Shown here piece by piece: positions 1 through 8,195 of a DNA stretch of 64,000 nt. The notes below the pieces were generated by a model. The model did no database searches and was not told where the DNA came from. It was given only the letters and a program-made list of their open reading frames with translations. Source of the stretch: Roseomonas haemaphysalidis (GTDB lineage Bacteria > Pseudomonadota > Alphaproteobacteria > Acetobacterales > Acetobacteraceae); contig NZ_CP061178.1 in NCBI RefSeq assembly GCF_017355405.1, positions 124,001-188,000 on the forward strand. Reading direction: 5' to 3'. The position numbers and the translations under genes are program-made. Every line of letters begins with the position of its first letter. The stretch's first letter is position 1.

Positions 1-147
1 TTTTCACCGCGCGCGCTTCATGCGGTATCATGCCGCGACCCAGGACTGACGGCGACAGTCATGGCCTGCGCTGGAGGGCGTCGAGGCGCATGACGCAGCG
101 GCCCCGCCGCTGTTCCGGGCCGTGAAAGGCGCTATAGGGCGCCGCGA

Positions 148-1008
148 ATGGCCAGGAGCATGGTGGTGGAGGAATGCACCGTAGAGCGCCTTGCCGCTTT
201 TTCGGAAGGCTCGGCCGGGGGCAATCCCGCCGGCGTCGTGATCCATGAGCGCCTGCCGGACGAGGCGACGATGCAGGCCATCGCCGCGAAGGTGAATTAC
301 TCGGAAACAGCCTTCGCCGCACCGGAGGGCGATGCCTGGCGGGTGCGCTACTTCGCGCCGGAGATCGAAGTGCCATTCTGCGGGCACGCGACCATCGCAC
401 TCGGTGCCGCGCTCGCGCGCCGGCAGGGGGAAGGCTGTTTCCGGCTGCATCTGAATGACGCCCGGATCATGGTCGAGGGGCGACGCACAGGGGATGGCTA
501 TGCCGCCACCCTGCAGTCACCGCCGACGCAAAGCTGGCCGGCGGGGGCAGCGCTGGTAAACCAGGGCCTTGCGCTGTTCGGGTACGAGCATGCGGACCTC
601 GACCCCCGTATCCCGCCCGCCGTGGCGGAGGCCGGAGCCCGCCACCTGATCCTAGCGCTGCGGGACCGCGGCCGGTTGGCGGCGATGCGGTATGACCTCG
701 CCACAGGTCGCTCGCTGATGTTGTCCGAGGGCTTCGCGACGATCAGCCTTGTCCATGCCGAACGCCCCGGCCTGTTCCACGCCCGCAATCCCTTTGCGGC
801 CGGCGGCGTCTACGAGGACCCGGCGACCGGCGCGGCCGCAGCAGCGCTGGCCGGTTACCTTCGCGACATCGATTGGCCGCATGGCGGGTCGATCGAGATC
901 CTGCAAGGCCAGGACATGAACGTGCCGTCCCGCCTGCGGGCGGACATCACCCCGGTCACTGCGGCGAGCATCCGGGTTTCCGGCGAGGTGCGGGTCATAC
1001 CGGCGTGA
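148..1008 (+). CDS. PhzF-family isomerase/epimerase
   Basis: A 286-residue cytoplasmic protein of the PhzF (phenazine biosynthesis-like, diaminopimelate-epimerase fold) family. Visible family motifs are GNPAGVV near residues 25-31, the catalytic-glutamate motif SETAF (E53), PFCGHATI in the first half, and DPATGAAAAALAGYL in the C-terminal half. Length matches the family. PhzF enzymes isomerise dihydro-anthranilate-type substrates, but most genomic homologues have unknown substrates and there are no other phenazine genes here, so a phenazine role is not supported. It is convergent with the FAD oxidoreductase downstream. No strong ribosome-binding site precedes the chosen ATG; an in-frame ATG at 160 is an alternative. 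Confidence 0.85.
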   Translation: MARSMVVEECTVERLAAFSEGSAGGNPAGVVIHERLPDEATMQAIAAKVNYSETAFAAPEGDAWRVRYFAPEIEVPFCGHATIALGAALARRQGEGCFRLHLNDARIMVEGRRTGDGYAATLQSPPTQSWPAGAALVNQGLALFGYEHADLDPRIPPAVAEAGARHLILALRDRGRLAAMRYDLATGRSLMLSEGFATISLVHAERPGLFHARNPFAAGGVYEDPATGAAAAALAGYLRDIDWPHGGSIEILQGQDMNVPSRLRADITPVTAASIRVSGEVRVIPA

Positions 1009-1050
1009 GCCGCGCCCGTTCGGCCATCTGCCCGGTTTCGTCATTCACCA

Positions 1051-2316
1051 CTACAGCGCATGCGGGGCCGGAGCCGTGTTGCCATCCGTGAAGCGGGAAA
1101 GGCGGAATGGCGAAAGGTCCAGCGCCGGCCGCCCTTGCGCGATCCAGGCGCCCATCTGCCGCCCGACCGAGGGGCCGAGCGCGAAGCCGTGGCCCGAGAA
1201 GCCGGCGGCAATGAACAGTCCGGGCAGAGGATTGTCCATGATCGGGATGACATCCGGCGTCAGGTCAATGCGCCCGGCCCAGGCCGTTTCCAGCCCGATC
1301 TCCCCCAGATGAGGAAAGAGGGCCCGGAAGGCCGCGAGGTTGTGCGCGATCTTGCGCCGGTTGAACGGCGGCTCCGGCGCGGCGCCGGGGCTGGTGGCAC
1401 GCAGCTGGGCCATGAATTCCCGGCCCAGCGTCAGCCGCAGCAGCCGCCAGTTGCGGCGGTAGGCTGGCAGGAAGTGCCGTAGCTGGCGAAAGGAGTTGGG
1501 GGTGATGTCATAGTCGCCGCCGACGCCCCGGTAGCCGTTGCCGATGACGAAGCGGCCATCCGGCCGCGGCCGGTAGGCGACCTTCGGCCCCCACATCGCG
1601 AGCTGCGTGAAAGGCGCGGCCGCCACGGTGCGGCCGACGGTGGATCGCACCACCTGCACTGGCATCGCCAGCCCCACCCCGCGCGCCAGCCCGGCGGCGC
1701 CGACGCCATTGGCCAGCAGCACCGCGCCGGCCCGCACAAGCCCTTGCGCGGTCACCACGCCTTCCACCGCGCCTTGCGCCAGGCTGACGCTCCTCACGGG
1801 CATGTCCGCGTGGATCTCCACGCCGGCCGCCTGCGCGGCGGCGGCGATGGTGGCGCTGGCCAGGGCAGGCTCGGCATAGCCGTCTCCCTCGGTCAGCAGG
1901 GCGCCGCGCCACTGGCCCGCGAGTTGTGGCAGCAGGGCGCGCAGCGCCGCCGGCGGCAGCAGGCGGGTACGCAGGCCGAAGCCCGTGGCCTGACGATGCG
2001 CGCCATCGATCATCGCCTCGTCGGCATCGGTCGCGCCGGGGGTCAGGATGCCGCCTGTCTGGAAGCCCGTGGCGGCGGCGCCGTGCTTGGCCGTCAGCTC
2101 GCGCCACAGCGCATTGGCTTCCGCCGCCAGCGGCAGCTCCGCCGGGTGGCGGCCCTGCTGGCGCACGAAGCCCCAGGCGCGGGAGGACTGCTCGGCGCCC
2201 GGCCGGCCACGCTCGAACACCGCCACGCGCAGCCCGGCCTCGGCCAGGGCCAGGGCGGTCGCGGTGCCGGTGATGCCGGCCCCCACGATGGCGACGTCGA
2301 CGGATGAGGGCGTCAT
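1051..2316 (-). CDS. FAD-dependent oxidoreductase, DadA/DAO family
   Basis: A 421-residue flavoprotein of the D-amino-acid/glycine oxidase-like DAO superfamily. The N-terminal dinucleotide-binding motif GAGITGTATALALAEAG followed by a Glu-ending strand (VAVFERG) binds FAD. The C-terminal FSGHGFALGPSVG segment is the typical flavin-closing motif. Such enzymes oxidise amines or D-/N-substituted amino acids. The gene starts 13 bases after the GntR regulator on the same strand and is probably co-transcribed with it. The peptide-type ABC transporter diverges from this pair, so the substrate may be an amino-acid derivative imported by that system. The exact substrate cannot be told from sequence. 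Confidence 0.82.
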   Translation of the reverse strand: MTPSSVDVAIVGAGITGTATALALAEAGLRVAVFERGRPGAEQSSRAWGFVRQQGRHPAELPLAAEANALWRELTAKHGAAATGFQTGGILTPGATDADEAMIDGAHRQATGFGLRTRLLPPAALRALLPQLAGQWRGALLTEGDGYAEPALASATIAAAAQAAGVEIHADMPVRSVSLAQGAVEGVVTAQGLVRAGAVLLANGVGAAGLARGVGLAMPVQVVRSTVGRTVAAAPFTQLAMWGPKVAYRPRPDGRFVIGNGYRGVGGDYDITPNSFRQLRHFLPAYRRNWRLLRLTLGREFMAQLRATSPGAAPEPPFNRRKIAHNLAAFRALFPHLGEIGLETAWAGRIDLTPDVIPIMDNPLPGLFIAAGFSGHGFALGPSVGRQMGAWIAQGRPALDLSPFRLSRFTDGNTAPAPHAL

Positions 2317-2329
2317 GCGTGCGGAACCT

Positions 2330-2962
2330 TCAGGCGGGAGGGCGCAGCGCGATGACGCTGCGGATGTGGTAGCGCATCTCGGCCGCGGCGATGCCGGCGT
2401 CGCCGCGTTGCATGGCGCTGAGGATGCGGTGGTGCTCGGCGATCACGCGCCCGGTCCAGTGCGGCCGGCGTTGCTCCATGCCGCGCACCAGGCATGCGCG
2501 ATCGTTCATGGTTTCGAGCTGACGCAGCAGCGCGCCGTTGCCGGCGGCGCGCCCGATGCGAAGGTGGAAGTCGCCGTCCAGGCTGTTGAAGGCATCATAG
2601 TCCTCCGCCAGCAGGGCCTGTTGCTGAGCCGCGACGATGCTTTCCAGCGCCGGCACGCAGCCGGGTTCCCGCACCACGGCGAGGCCGACGGACATGCATT
2701 CCAGCGCCTCGCGCAGCTCGCACATCTCACGCACCTCGTCATCGGTCAGGCGGATGACGCGGTAGAAGCGGCCGAAGCGTTCCACCAGCCCGTCCCGCAG
2801 CAGCCGTTGCAGCGCTTCCCGCACGGGCGTGCGGCTGACCCCGAAGCGCTGTCCCAGCGCCACCTCCTGCAGCTGCAGGCCCGGCGGCAGGCGGAGCGAG
2901 GTGATCTCGGCCTTCAGCGCCGCATAAAGGTCGGGACCGCGCGAGGCGGTGGGATCATCCAT
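2330..2962 (-). CDS. GntR-family transcriptional regulator (FCD subfamily)
   Basis: A 210-residue regulator with an N-terminal GntR winged helix (motif GVSRTPVREALQRLLRDGLVE) and a C-terminal all-helical FCD ligand domain (for example DGDFHLRIGRAAGN and HHRILSAMQRGD), the FadR-type layout. The reading frame stays open to 3019, but the ATG at 2962 gives the usual short leader before the DNA-binding domain. It precedes the FAD oxidoreductase by 13 bases and diverges from the ABC transporter operon. The intergenic region holds two inverted copies of a 10-bp sequence that could be its operators. It is likely a ligand-responsive local repressor of both transcription units. Confidence 0.88.
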   Translation of the reverse strand: MDDPTASRGPDLYAALKAEITSLRLPPGLQLQEVALGQRFGVSRTPVREALQRLLRDGLVERFGRFYRVIRLTDDEVREMCELREALECMSVGLAVVREPGCVPALESIVAAQQQALLAEDYDAFNSLDGDFHLRIGRAAGNGALLRQLETMNDRACLVRGMEQRRPHWTGRVIAEHHRILSAMQRGDAGIAAAEMRYHIRSVIALRPPA

Positions 2963-2970
2963 GACGGAAC

Positions 2971-3093
2971 ATTTCAGTATGCCGAAATACGATGCAACGA
3001 GGCACCAAAGCGTGGGCACCCCGGCTTGACGAGCGCAATTTGCCGAAGATTCCAGCCTTGCGCCAGACGAGATACCGCGATGTATACTGAAAT
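2971..3093. promoter_or_regulatory. Paired inverted 10-bp sites in the GntR/ABC divergent promoter
   Basis: ATTTCAGTAT at 2971-2980 lies 9 bases outside the GntR start. Its exact reverse complement ATACTGAAAT at 3084-3093 lies about 30 bases before the binding-protein start. The first copy is also part of GTAT-N6-ATAC (2977-2990) and the second contains the palindrome GTATAC (3083-3088). GTAT/ATAC half-sites are typical of FCD-type GntR operators. That the neighbouring GntR binds them is inference. Confidence 0.5.
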
Positions 3094-3124
3094 CGGTTGA
3101 TCATCTCCGGCTTGGGGGCATCCG

Positions 3125-4684
3125 ATGAACGAAGCTGCGCGTGGCGCCGGGCTGTCCCGGCGCGCTCTCCTGGCGGCCGGCACGGGGGCCGCGCTGTTGC
3201 CATTGGCAGGGCCCCGCGCGGCATTGGCCGCGCCTGGCGTGCTGCGCGCCGCCATTGCAGGCTACAACGTCATCAACACGCTGGACCCGGCGGTCGCCAC
3301 GCTGATCCCGGAATACTACGTGATCTGGGGCCTTTATAACGGCTTGCTGAAGTTTGACGCGCAGATGCGCCCGGTGCCGGACCTGGCCGAAAGCTTCAAG
3401 GTCGCCGACGACGGCGTGCTGGAGTTCAAGCTGCGCGCCGGTGTCGCATTCCACGATGGCGGCGCGCTGACCGCCGACGACGTGAAGTTCACGATCGAGC
3501 GGCTGCTGGACGAGAAGACCCAGTCGCCCAATCGCAGCAAGGTTTCCGCCATCAGCGCGATCGAGGTGCCGGACCCGCTGACGGTGCGGCTGCGGACCAG
3601 CGCGCCCTTCGCGCCGTTGCTAACCTTCCTGACCAATGCCCGCACCGGCACGCAGATCCTGTCGCGCAAGGCCTTCATGGCCGATCCCGCGGGCTTCGGC
3701 CGCAAGCCGGTCGGCACCGGTCCCTACCGGCTGCGGAGCTGGGAAGCCAACCAGGCGCTGAAACTCTCTGCCTTCCCCGGCTATTTCGGCACCGCGCCGC
3801 TGATTCCGGAGGTGGAGATCCCGTTGATCGCGGAGGAAACCAGCGGCGTCACCGCCCTGTTGGGCCGCCAGGTGGACCTGACCAGCACCGCGCCCTTCGC
3901 CGACATCCCGGCGCTGGAAAAGAACCCGGCGATCAAGGTACTGAAGCAGCCCGGGCTGAACACCCGCTTTCTGTCGCTGAACAACCTCAAGCCGCCCTTC
4001 GACGACGTGCATTTCCGCCGCGCCGTGTCGCTGGCCATCAACCGCGACGTGCTGGTGCGGGTAGTGCTGTTCGGGGAAGGTTTCGCGACGCCGGGGCTGA
4101 TCCCGCCCTCGCTGACCGCAGCCTTCGACCCGGCGCCGAAGCCGCTGTCGACCTTCAACGCCGCGCGGGCGCGGGAGGAACTGGCGAAGTCGAAATACGG
4201 CGCCGGCACCAGGGCCACGATCCTGACCTGGGGTTCCGGCTGGTGGAAGCGCATTGGCGAGGTGGTGGCGGCGCAGGTGAACCAGGTGCTGGGCACGCAG
4301 CTCAGCGTCGAGGTGACGGAGGCCAACACGGTATTTTCCCGCATCCGCGCGGGCGACTATCAGGCCGGGACCTGGGGCTGGCTCGGCATGATCGACCCGG
4401 ACGAGTATTCCTTTGACCTGCTGCACAGCGAGGGCTGGCGCAACTTCGCCGGCTACAGAAACCCGAAGCTGGACGCCATGCTGGTCCAGGCGCGGCAGGA
4501 GCTGGATCCCGCGAAGCGCGGCGCGCTGTACCGCCAAAGCGAGCATCTCTGGATCGAGGACATGCCCGTTGTTCCGCTGTTCTGCTCCAACATCCACAAC
4601 CTGATGGCCGCCAATGTCAGCGGCTTCACGCAACTGCCCTATTCCAACTTCGGCGACCAATTCGCCGGCATTAGCCTCGGCTAA
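3125..4684 (+). CDS. ABC transporter substrate-binding protein, family 5
   Basis: A 519-residue periplasmic solute-binding protein of the dipeptide/oligopeptide/nickel class (SBP_bac_5). It begins with a Tat-like signal (SRRALLAAGTGAALLPL then AALA), followed by the family segments FDAQMRPVPDLAESF, FHDGGALTADDVKFTIERLL, GTGPYRL and VHFRRAVSLAINRD. It is the first gene of a five-gene transporter operon: the permease start overlaps its stop codon (TAATG). It captures a peptide or similar small ligand for the permeases that follow. Ligand identity cannot be inferred reliably from this family. Confidence 0.92.
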   Translation: MNEAARGAGLSRRALLAAGTGAALLPLAGPRAALAAPGVLRAAIAGYNVINTLDPAVATLIPEYYVIWGLYNGLLKFDAQMRPVPDLAESFKVADDGVLEFKLRAGVAFHDGGALTADDVKFTIERLLDEKTQSPNRSKVSAISAIEVPDPLTVRLRTSAPFAPLLTFLTNARTGTQILSRKAFMADPAGFGRKPVGTGPYRLRSWEANQALKLSAFPGYFGTAPLIPEVEIPLIAEETSGVTALLGRQVDLTSTAPFADIPALEKNPAIKVLKQPGLNTRFLSLNNLKPPFDDVHFRRAVSLAINRDVLVRVVLFGEGFATPGLIPPSLTAAFDPAPKPLSTFNAARAREELAKSKYGAGTRATILTWGSGWWKRIGEVVAAQVNQVLGTQLSVEVTEANTVFSRIRAGDYQAGTWGWLGMIDPDEYSFDLLHSEGWRNFAGYRNPKLDAMLVQARQELDPAKRGALYRQSEHLWIEDMPVVPLFCSNIHNLMAANVSGFTQLPYSNFGDQFAGISLG

Positions 4685-5643
4685 TGGCGGCGCCCGCCGC
4701 CCGCAGGATGTTCCGCCGCGCGGGCATCCTGCTGCTCACGCTGGCGGCCGGCGCGCTGGTGGTGTTCTTCGCCATGAAGGCCGCGCCCGGCGACCCGGCG
4801 TTGTCCGCGCTGGGCGAGAACGCGCGGCCGGAGCTGGTGGCCGCCTTTCGCCGCACCCACAATCTCGATCAGCCGGTGGTGGCGCAGTTCGTCGCCTGGA
4901 TCACCGGCGCGGTTCGCGGCGACTTCGGCCGGTCGCTGACGCTGGCGGGCGGCGTGCCGGTGGGGCAACTGATCGCCGGCCGGCTGCCGGTCACCGCCTT
5001 TATCGGCCTTTACGCGCTGCTCATCGCCATCGGCGTGTCGCTGTTCGTGGGCACCGTCGCGGCCGCGCAGCGCGGGCGGTTTCTCGATACGGCGATGACC
5101 TCGCTGGCGGTGCTGGGCGTGTCGATGCCGGATTTCTGGCTGGGCTACGTGCTGGTGTTCTTTCTGGCGCTGAGCTTCCCGATCTTCCCCTCCTACGGCT
5201 TCGTTTCGCCGGCGGATTCCCTGCCGGGCGCGCTGCTCTCGGGCTTTCTGCCGGCGCTGGCCATCGCGGCGCCGATGGCGGCCGTGTTCTCCCGCGTGCT
5301 GCGGGCCGCGCTGCTGGAGGTGATGCACCGGCCCTACGTGCAGGTGCAGCGCTCGCTGGGCCATGGCCGCGCCTTCGTCTTCCTGCACAGCATCCTGCGC
5401 AACGCCTTGATCCCCTATGTCACGGTCATTGGCCTGCAGGTGCGCTACCTGTTGGGCGGCGTGGTGGTGATCGAGCGGGTGTTCGGCATCCCCGGCCTCG
5501 GTTCGCTGATAGTCGATGCCGCCTTCGGGCGCGACTACCCGGTGATCCAGGCCTGCGCGCTGACCTTCTTGGTCATTGTGCTGCTGACCAACCTTCTGGT
5601 GGACCTGCTCTGCACGCGGCTGGACCCGAGGGCGCGCGCGTGA
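4684..5643 (+). CDS. ABC transporter permease, DppB type
   Basis: A 319-residue inner-membrane permease with a leading transmembrane segment after residue 10 and the family pattern of the DppB/OppB half: PGDPALSALGENA near residues 35-47, then several hydrophobic segments and the EAA-like cytoplasmic loop (YVQVQRSLGHGRAFVFLHSILRNALIPY shortened here to its position, about residues 218-245). It pairs with the DppC-type permease downstream to form the channel. Its ATG overlaps the stop of the binding-protein gene and its stop overlaps the next start (GTGA), which indicates translational coupling. Confidence 0.92.
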   Translation: MAAPAARRMFRRAGILLLTLAAGALVVFFAMKAAPGDPALSALGENARPELVAAFRRTHNLDQPVVAQFVAWITGAVRGDFGRSLTLAGGVPVGQLIAGRLPVTAFIGLYALLIAIGVSLFVGTVAAAQRGRFLDTAMTSLAVLGVSMPDFWLGYVLVFFLALSFPIFPSYGFVSPADSLPGALLSGFLPALAIAAPMAAVFSRVLRAALLEVMHRPYVQVQRSLGHGRAFVFLHSILRNALIPYVTVIGLQVRYLLGGVVVIERVFGIPGLGSLIVDAAFGRDYPVIQACALTFLVIVLLTNLLVDLLCTRLDPRARA

Positions 5644-6461
5644 AGGCCAACCGAACGCTGTGGCTGGGCGGCGGCATCACGCTGCTGGTGCTGCTGGCCA
5701 TCATCCTCGGCCCGATGCTGTCGCCCTACGATGCCGAGGCGATGGACTTCATCGACGTGCTGACCCCGCCCGATGCCAGCCACTGGCTCGGCACCGATTC
5801 CTACGGGCGGGACGTGCTGACCCGCGTGCTGGCGGGCGGCCGCATTTCCTTCCTCGCCAGCTTCGGCGGCGTGGCGCTGGGCGCCGCCATCGGCACCGTG
5901 CTGGGCATGGTCGCCGCCTGGCGCGGCGGCTGGCGGGAGGCCGGGCTGATGTCGGCCTGCGACCTGCTCTTCGCCTTTCCCAGTTTCGTGCTGGCGCTGT
6001 TCATGATGGTGGTGCTGGGCTTCGGGCTGCACAACGTCATCATCGCCATCGGCCTCACCTATCTGCCGATCTTCGCCCGCCTGGCGCGCAACCTGACCCG
6101 CAGCCTGATGCACGAGCCCTTCGTGCAGGCGGCGCGGCTGATGGGCCAGCGGCCGGCGCGTATCCTGGCGGTCGAGATCCTGCCCAACATCCTTTCCACC
6201 CTGCTGGTGCAGGCCAGCGTCGGCGTCGCCTTCGGGGTGGTGATGGAGGCGGGACTCTCCTTTCTCGGTCTCGGCGTACAGCCGCCGACGCCTTCGCTTG
6301 GCGTCATCCTCGCCGATGGACGGGAATACTTCCAGCGCGCCCCCTGGGTGCTGACGTTGACCGGCCTCGCCGTCTCCGTCGCGCTGCTGGGCCTGAACCT
6401 GCTGGGGGACGGGCTACGCGACCTGACCGACCCACGGTTGCGCAGGGCGGCCGGGCCTTGA
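5640..6461 (+). CDS. ABC transporter permease, DppC type
   Basis: A 273-residue permease beginning at a GTG that overlaps the dppB-type stop (GTGA). It has the DppC/OppC N-terminal membrane anchor, then HWLGTDSYGRDVLTRVLAGGR, a segment diagnostic of this half (the GTD-GRDV motif), and the EAA loop near FVQAARLMGQRPARI before further membrane segments. It forms the second half of the transport channel. The reading frame is open upstream to 4614, but that part overlaps the previous gene and is not real coding sequence. Confidence 0.92.
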   Translation: MKANRTLWLGGGITLLVLLAIILGPMLSPYDAEAMDFIDVLTPPDASHWLGTDSYGRDVLTRVLAGGRISFLASFGGVALGAAIGTVLGMVAAWRGGWREAGLMSACDLLFAFPSFVLALFMMVVLGFGLHNVIIAIGLTYLPIFARLARNLTRSLMHEPFVQAARLMGQRPARILAVEILPNILSTLLVQASVGVAFGVVMEAGLSFLGLGVQPPTPSLGVILADGREYFQRAPWVLTLTGLAVSVALLGLNLLGDGLRDLTDPRLRRAAGP

Positions 6462-7402
6462 GTGGTGTGTTGCTGGAAACTCGCAACCTGCGCGTCCATG
6501 CCGGGCCGTTGGAGGTGGTGCGGCAGGTGGACCTGGTGCTGCATGCGGGCGAGACGCTGGGGGTGATCGGGGAATCCGGCTCCGGCAAGACCGTCACCTG
6601 CCTGGCGCTGCTGCGCTTGCTGCCGGATGGGCTGGCAGCCGCCGCGGATGCCATGGTCTGGCGCGGCACCGAGCTTGGTGGATTGAGCGACCACGACTTC
6701 CGGCCCTATCGCGGCCGGCAGATGGCCATGGTGTTTCAGGACCCGGTGGGCTCCTTCAACCCGGCCAAGCGCATCGGCTGGCACCTGCGCACGGCGCTGC
6801 AGCGCCGTGGCAGCCGGGACGCCTGGCGCCCGCGCGCCGCCGCGCTGCTGGCCGATGTCGGCATCCCGCGCCCGGACGCGGTGCTGGAACGCTACCCGCA
6901 CCAACTCTCGGGCGGCATGCTGCAGCGCGCGCTGATTGCCATGATCGTGGCGCTGGAACCCGGGCTGATCATCGCCGACGAACCGACCACCAACCTCGAC
7001 AACATTGTCGAGCAACAGATCCTGGCGCTGTTTCGCCAATTGCAGACGCGCCTCTCGGCCGGCTTCATCTTCATCACCCATGATATCGGCATCGCGGCGC
7101 AGATCAGCGACCGGCTGATGGTGATGTACGCCGGCGAGGTGGTGGAAACCGGCCCCGCCGCCGCCATCATGGCGGCACCCCGCCACCCCTATACCCGCGG
7201 GCTGATGGCCACCGCCCATGCGCTGGCATCCCGGGTGGAGACGCTGGCCGAAATTCCGGGCCAGTTGCCGCTGCCGGGCGCGCGCCCCACCGGCTGCGTG
7301 TTCCGCCCGCGATGCGCTTTCGCCCGCCCCGGATGTGAGGCACCGCAGCCGCTGCGCACCATCGCCCCCGGCCGCGAGATGCGGTGCCTGCTGAATGACT
7401 GA
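6458..7402 (+). CDS. ABC transporter ATP-binding protein, DppD type
   Basis: A 314-residue ATPase with Walker A GESGSGKT, signature LSGGMLQRALIAMIVAL, Walker B LIIADEPTTNLD and an H-loop (FIFITHD). The C-terminal oligopeptide/dipeptide extension with clustered cysteines (CVFRPRCAFARPGCE) is present, as in DppD/OppD. No ATG precedes the domain. A TTG overlapping the permease stop (TTGA) at 6458 or a GTG at 6467 are the possible starts, and the overlapping TTG was chosen because of the coupling seen elsewhere in this operon. It powers import together with the DppF-type subunit. Confidence 0.88.
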   Translation: MSGVLLETRNLRVHAGPLEVVRQVDLVLHAGETLGVIGESGSGKTVTCLALLRLLPDGLAAAADAMVWRGTELGGLSDHDFRPYRGRQMAMVFQDPVGSFNPAKRIGWHLRTALQRRGSRDAWRPRAAALLADVGIPRPDAVLERYPHQLSGGMLQRALIAMIVALEPGLIIADEPTTNLDNIVEQQILALFRQLQTRLSAGFIFITHDIGIAAQISDRLMVMYAGEVVETGPAAAIMAAPRHPYTRGLMATAHALASRVETLAEIPGQLPLPGARPTGCVFRPRCAFARPGCEAPQPLRTIAPGREMRCLLND

Positions 7403-8195
7403 GCCGCTGCTGCGTATCGAAAACCTCATCCTCCGTTTCCCCGACCCGCAACGGGAGGGCGGCGTGCTGACGGCGCTGGACGGCGTCAGCCTGGACGTGG
7501 CCCCCGGCGAGATTCTCGGGCTGGTGGGGGAAAGCGGCAGCGGCAAGACCACGCTGGGCAAGACCGCGCTGCGCCTTTACGAACCGGAAGCGGGCCGCAT
7601 CCTGCTGCACGGGCGCGACATCGCGCATTTGTCGGAGGCATCGCTGCGGCCGCATCGCCGCGCCATGCAGATGGTGTTCCAGGACCCGCTCTCCTCCTTC
7701 AACCCGCGCCAAAGCATCGCGACCGCCATCGCGACGCCTTTGCTGTTGCACCGGCTCTGCCCCAAGGCCGAGGTGCCGGCGCGCGTGCTGGCGATCCTGG
7801 AGGAGGTCGGGCTGCCGGCGGCCTTCGCACCCCGCTATCCGCACCAGATGTCGGGCGGGCAGTTGCAGCGCGCGGCGATCGGCCGGGCGCTGGCACTGTC
7901 GCCTGAGTTGATCGTGGCGGACGAGGCGGTATCCAAGCTCGACGTCTCGGTGCGCGCGCAGATCCTCAATCTGCTGCGGGACGTGCAGCGCCGCGCCAAC
8001 CTAGCGATGATTTTCATCACCCATGATCTGCATGTGGCGCGCTTCCTGTGCCACCGCGTCGCCGTCATGCATTTCGGCAAGCTGCTGGAAATTGGCCCGA
8101 CCGAGCAGGTCTTCGGGCACCCGCGACACGATTACACCAAGGCGCTGATCGGCACGCTGCGCCGGCCGGCGAAGGAGGGAGGCGACCCGCCATGA
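7395..8195 (+). CDS. ABC transporter ATP-binding protein, DppF type
   Basis: A 266-residue ATPase with Walker A GESGSGKTT, the Q-loop region MVFQDPLSSFNPRQ, signature MSGGQLQRAAIGRAL, Walker B LIVADEAVSKLD and the H-loop FITHD. It is the second ATPase of a dipeptide/oligopeptide-class importer. The start overlaps the end of the DppD-type gene by 8 bases, and the stop overlaps the monooxygenase start (ATGA). Walker B reads DEAVSKLD where DEPTSALD is usual; the catalytic Glu is kept, so activity is expected. Confidence 0.92.
   Translation: MTEPLLRIENLILRFPDPQREGGVLTALDGVSLDVAPGEILGLVGESGSGKTTLGKTALRLYEPEAGRILLHGRDIAHLSEASLRPHRRAMQMVFQDPLSSFNPRQSIATAIATPLLLHRLCPKAEVPARVLAILEEVGLPAAFAPRYPHQMSGGQLQRAAIGRALALSPELIVADEAVSKLDVSVRAQILNLLRDVQRRANLAMIFITHDLHVARFLCHRVAVMHFGKLLEIGPTEQVFGHPRHDYTKALIGTLRRPAKEGGDPP

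Noticed and set aside
148..1008. Phenazine biosynthesis locus
   Set aside because: Only the PhzF-like gene is present. No phzA/B/D/E/G genes are nearby, and PhzF homologues are widespread without phenazines.
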